From Motacilla alba alba (taxonomy: Eukaryota; Chordata; Aves; Passeriformes; Motacillidae), in the NCBI RefSeq assembly GCF_015832195.1, contig NC_052028.1, positions 2,151,501-2,215,500 of the forward strand: a stretch of DNA of 64,000 nucleotides. Direction: 5' to 3'. The position numbers and the translations under genes were made by a program. Of the stretch, positions 59,291 through 64,000 are shown in pieces. Below the pieces are notes generated by a model. That model saw only the letters and a list, made by a program, of their open reading frames with translations, was not told where the DNA came from and ran no database searches. Position 1 is the stretch's first letter; every line of letters begins with the position of its first letter.

Positions 59291-61274
59291 GTAACTCTCT
59301 GCAGCTGCCTCTCCAGCCTGCTCCGCAGCCATCTCACAGCCTCCAGCTGATTGCCCAGCATGTTCCTCTGGGCCATGGCCTGGGGGACACTGCACACCTT
59401 CTCCCACTGGCCCCTGCTCTGTGCGTGGCAATCTGGGCTGGGCTGGGCGGCCACTCTGCCCTTTGATGACTCCAGCAGAGATGATTCTGCATTTTACAGC
59501 ACAGACCAAATGTTCCTGGCTGAGCACACCAGGAGTGCTCATGAAACCCTTCCTCTGCACAGCTGCAACATCACAGGTGTCAGTGGGAGCTGCACCTGCA
59601 CTCGGGCAGCTGGCACAGAGGAGACCTTCCACATGGGATCAGACACCCTGAGCCTGAGCTCATCACAACAGACAAGAGTTACCAACAGAGGGAATTGTAC
59701 AGAGCAGGCGCAGCAACATTTTGTAGGCCACACTTACTGAGCAACAGCAATTCCAATTGCATGGCACTCCATCAGGCACAAGCACGTGTTACGTATGGCA
59801 CACAGCAGCAAGGGAAATCACCATCCCTTCTTCTGTGCTCTCACCTACAGAGGTCTCCTGTCTCTCTCCAATGCTGCACAGCTGTTGCTTTGCTACCGCC
59901 CCTTAACATCACTGGCAAAATTTATCACGAGGGAATAAAGCACCATGATCACATCAGGAAGGAAGGTACATTTATCTGCTCATCAGCATCCTGAGAAGAA
60001 ACCCAAGGATTCTGAACTGCATGAATGATAAACAACCAAACTAAAAGACCAGCAGTCATCCAACAGAGAATGGCTCATCCAACTAACGGCTCAGAGGAAG
60101 TCTCCTGCCCTCTTCTATCCGAGATGCTGCCAAGGTGATGTTTACCTCCCTTCCCCCCAACAGTAACAGAACTCAAAGGTGCCCTCACCTCTCCTGCCCT
60201 TCACACCTGCTGTAGCATGAACAAGAGGCACCAACGCAGGATGCATTGCTGAGTGAAGCAAGGCTGATAATCACAAGGAAGCTTTCAGAGAAAGAGCGAC
60301 AAGAATCAAAAAAGCCAAACCAAAACACATCTTAGACAAGCAAGGCAAGGAAGCATTAGAAGACAAGGGCCACTTAGAGAAATTCACCAGGAAATCTTCT
60401 TGGTCTTTGCTGTGGGCGTTGGAATTCATCTCTGTGAACACCTGGCAGTCACTGAGGCCTAAAGGTGCAAGTGCAGCCCTAAAGTCTTACGCTCGACTGC
60501 GCTGAAGTGGGGTTTGTTACAAAAAAAGAGTCACCAGCTCGCAGCAATTCTATTATGCGACCTCTCAAAGACACAAAATATCTCTTTTCCCATGTCACCC
60601 GTGAAAGAAATTCCAACAGATTCAACTTTTCCTTTTCCTTCACATTCCTCGCACACTAAATTCTGTCCTTGGTGGTTGAATTAGGTATGTGCTGCCAATC
60701 CAGAGTCATAATTCCAAAAGAAGAAGCACTGGCCAGCAATGGGTAAAAAGACCAAGACCTTACAGGAACCAAAGACCTGAAAGTCTAATTGCACCTACAA
60801 AGACACAGTGCATCTCTGTGCTCCTGGCAGTCACAAACGAATGATGAAACTTTCGTACAGGAATTATAAGCCATTCTACACAAGCATCACCCGCACAGTT
60901 TCTCAGGAAACACTTTACTGCTGGAGGAGTGGCAGTGTCTTTCAGGACAGGGATACCAGGATGAAAGAAACCAGCATAGACCTGGGCAATGACCTTGGCA
61001 CAAGGCCGAAATCAAACCATTTTCCAGCCAAAGCCTCACTGACCCATCGATTTTCCACATTCCAATCAATTTTCTTGGTCTCCCGGATCTGCATTCGCAG
61101 CCTGGTTTTTGCATCATGGACAACACCCAGATTCTAACCACATATCAGCCACAGGGAAAAGTGCATTTCAGTCAGTCCCAGTGGAGGGAAGCAGAAATTT
61201 AGCTGATGTCCACCTTCAAGGTACGGATGAGAACTGCTCTCCCACCCGGAAAATGATAAGACATCGTTGGGTGT

Positions 61275-61665
61275 TTCACATTATCACAGAACCATCAAAG
61301 TTGGAAGAGACCTTCAAAGTCATCTAGCCCAGATCACCACCACCATAATCACCCTTGAACAACATCTCCAAGCATCACATCCAGAAGCCTCTCAAACACT
61401 TTCAGAGACGGTGACTCCACCGCTCTGGGCCTAAGTTATTCCACTGCCTGACCGTTCTTTCAGAGAAAAATATTCAATTAATAGCTGCCCTGAACCTCCC
61501 CTGGCACCAATTAAGGCCATTTCCTCTTGGCCTTTCACTTGAGAAGTGGCAGAAGAGACCAACCCCCACCTCACTACAACCTCATTTCAAGTGGTTGGAG
61601 AGAGCAATGAGGTCCTCCCTGAGCCTCCTCTTTTTTGAGACTAAACAACTCCTGCTCTCCTCATA
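61275..61665 (-). mobile_element. CR1 LINE 3' end, spacer 5 only
   Basis: The plus strand reads 'tcacagaaccatcaaagttggaagagacc', 'tttcagagacggtgactccacc', 'cccctggcaccaattaaggccatttcctct' and 'gaccaacccccacctc', the inverted CR1 3' region. The equivalent places in spacers 3 and 4 lack it. Confidence 0.85.
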
Positions 61666-64000
61666 AGCTTCACCCGCTTTTATTTGCTTGCAGGATTGCC
61701 AGGCACAATGAGGTCCAGCTTTACTCCCTCACAAGAAACAAACAATCAAATATGACACAAAAAAGACTGAGAAATCACCAGAAGTCCATGAACCATGGAT
61801 TCACATTTCAGATCATCTCAGCTGTCATCGGTACACAAATGAAATTAGTTTGTAAGAAGTATTCAGGATGCTCACACAGGAGCTCACATCATCCACCCCA
61901 GGCACAGTCGTGTCTTAGACCCTGAAAACAAAACACAGCCACAGCTGTGGGCCTCGTCTAGAATCCAGAACAAACTGGAGCTTTACGCCTTCCTTTTAGC
62001 CGCTTCACTCTCCTGCACGGGCCCTGGCTTGGACAGATGAAACTCTTGCCTTATCCCAAACTCCACACAAAAGGAAAGTTAAATCTGCAGACAAATTCTG
62101 ATGAAATAAAAGCTGCACACATAACTTCTCAGATCCCAAGCATCACAACAAAGATTATTCTGTTCCTCCCAGTACTTAGAAGAAATAGAAAATGCTTTAA
62201 AGACCATAAGGTATTAGTAGATCTATTAAAGACTCAGTCATCATAGTATCAGCTCAAAGGAACCATCACACATGAGCTCTCTGAAGGCTCTTAATGCAAA
62301 AGAGTGCTGAACCCAAAACTAGGCCATTTGAGTCCAAACCACCCAATGTCAAAACCAATTCTCCTTCAGAGTTATTTTCAGAAAGCCACATTTCAATCCC
62401 AGGAATCAACAGAACACGTGCCGTGTTTCCAGCTGTGCCTCCTCATACAGTGCACACCCAACCATCCCCTCAAACTCTGCACAACTCACATGGCTATCAC
62501 AGATCTTCAAAACTGGCAGAGAGACTCCACCAAAACAAAAACTGCTCAGATGCCTCTTCACCATCGGTAATATTTGAGTTTTCAGTATGTGCATGCGTAA
62601 GCAAGAGTATTTATTACAGAGCCGTGTTTAAAAAAGGCCTATGGAAGTCTTTTTACAGCTGTAAACGTGAAAGGTGTGTACAGGACAGCCAGGCAATGAC
62701 AACAGATCTTCCACGCATTTGCAGAGAGAAAGAACCATCTGCAGACCATCAAAGAGCAAGGACGGGAACAAACAGCCACAGAAAGGAGGAGATCATGACA
62801 CACCCTTCTTGATCAGGTGGCTGAGAGTAGTCACTACTACAGGTGTTTACTAAGCAATGAATGCACCGACTGCACTTCCCAAACTCCCACATGACCTTTT
62901 ATGATTTATGCCGTGAGCACGTAATGAAGCTGGTAAGTTACACTGTAATGACCACCTCCAAACACACACAAAGAACTCCCCAGGGCATTCCATACGGCCA
63001 GAATTACACGTCTTCTTGCCAAATATTTGGGGAAGGAGGACATCACATGGAGTGATGCTACAGGCGGGTAATGAAAAGATAAATGAGAAAAGCAGTCCCT
63101 TCCATCCTTCAACAGATCCTCAGGCAGAACTACAGGACTCAAATCTCCAATCCTTTACAATCCCAGGGTGGTCTTTGACCCATCTAACTTACATGCACAT
63201 GACATATAAGGCCCAGTTTCCCAGACCACTTCTTTTCCCACCACCAACTTCACACAGATGCCTTCACATCTCTGGATAAAGGAAGCTGCTTTTCTCTGCT
63301 CACTACTCTGCTCTGAAGAAACCTCAGACTTCTAAACCACAAAGAGAAACAGTGCTCCAGGAGAGACAGGGGCAGTGAATGGCTGTATAGGGGCAACCAC
63401 CCTCTCCTTATGTCTAACTCTGCACCTTGAACCCTTCCCCTCCCACCCTCCCCAAGGCTCTTGCCATGACCTGCATTTCACAGCCAAGGCACACCCAGTT
63501 ACACCTGACAGCGCTCAGCCTTTAAAGACACCAAACCAACAAAGCCCCTCTGCCCTTTCCTCCTGTATCTCTCCTCCACATTCAGCCCCCCACAGGACAG
63601 CGGCTCTCAAGAGGATCCTTCATCTCCATAACAGTCACACAGACATCATCAAGGGAGCAGCTGTTCCCGGCCCATTCCCCTGCAGGATTGGACAAATGCA
63701 AAGACATTTCCTCCTGACCTCCATTTATCCACGAAGGCAGAGAAGGGTACAAACCATGAGCAGTGGAATCACACTCGGAGCTGTCAGTATCACACTAGAG
63801 AGGACTCTCACCCCAACCAAACACACGCAGGCTTGGCAAGACACCGGAACCAGCAAAGAACAAAAACTACTTATGCAACTCATCCATTCACAACAGCTGA
63901 TACTGGAAGGATCATGGTGTTACACACGTCACGGCACAGAAGCTACTTGGTGCCTGATGAAACCACAAAGACCCACACGAACTTCTAGCCACCATCAACC

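Larger units (their letters stand above)
58070..64000. repeat. Long spacer 5 (diverged copy) to the window end
   Basis: The same spacer family upstream of gammaB-5, closely matching spacers 2-4 only at about 59250-59670 and more loosely elsewhere. It carries the old antisense CR1, lacks the plus-strand CR1 end of spacers 3 and 4, and has its own antisense CR1 end. It runs on in the same order of landmarks as the others, so another A exon would be expected beyond 64000. No gene is seen. Confidence 0.65.

Noticed and set aside
1..64000. Gamma constant exons or gammaC-type exons
   Set aside because: I searched by eye for the constant-region signature and C-type tails on the minus strand and saw none. 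They are expected beyond coordinate 1.
1..64000. tRNA, rRNA, CRISPR, bacterial operons or proviral genes
   Set aside because: Nothing in the sequence supports any of these. The repeats seen are CR1 pieces, simple repeats and the duplicated spacers.

Overview
The window is a stretch of a vertebrate clustered-protocadherin gamma (PCDHG) locus, read on the minus strand. Ten large single-exon cadherin 'variable' exons of about 2.45 kb alternate strictly between a PCDHGA type and a PCDHGB type. Degenerate CR1-LINE pieces in every long spacer, the very high G/C content of the exons and the all A/B make-up point to a sauropsid, most likely a bird. I cannot name the species.

Layout. I number the units by rising coordinate, so transcription runs from unit 5 to unit 1. 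Unit 5: gammaB-5 55273-57732 and gammaA-5 51069-53519. Unit 4: gammaB-4 42066-44546 and gammaA-4 38243-40694. Unit 3: gammaB-3 29223-31700 and gammaA-3 24784-27228. Unit 2: gammaB-2 17173-19632 and gammaA-2 13200-15654. Unit 1: gammaB-1 5475-7948 and gammaA-1 961-3413. The repeat period is about 11.7-13.2 kb. Each unit is B exon, short spacer (1-2 kb, holding the A promoter), A exon, then a long CR1-bearing spacer (5-6 kb). A gap of exactly 1000 N lies in the long spacer at 11802-12801. No gammaC-type variable exon and no gamma constant exon is present; they should lie beyond coordinate 1.

How the genes work. Each variable exon has its own promoter with a conserved CGCT-box element about 210-310 bp upstream of the ATG, and ends at a phase-0 splice donor. 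In known PCDHG loci each variable exon is spliced to shared constant exons. The product is a type I membrane protein with signal peptide, six cadherin ectodomains (EC1-EC6), one membrane helix and a variant plus a shared cytoplasmic tail. Stochastic promoter choice gives a neuron a surface identity for homophilic recognition and self-avoidance.

State of the copies. gammaA-3, gammaA-5, gammaB-2, gammaB-3 and gammaB-5 are open throughout. gammaA-1 and gammaB-1 carry 15 one-base indels between them relative to their paralogs. gammaA-2 and gammaA-4 carry one frame-breaking indel each, and gammaB-4 carries two that together restore frame. Most sit in G/C homopolymers of the near-identical 3' halves, so I suspect sequence error more than pseudogenes. 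EC4-end to tail is nearly identical within each class, while patches of EC1-EC4 differ and are shuffled among copies, as expected from gene conversion that spares the recognition surface. I found no unrelated novel system. The most notable content is this young, recombining five-unit expansion.
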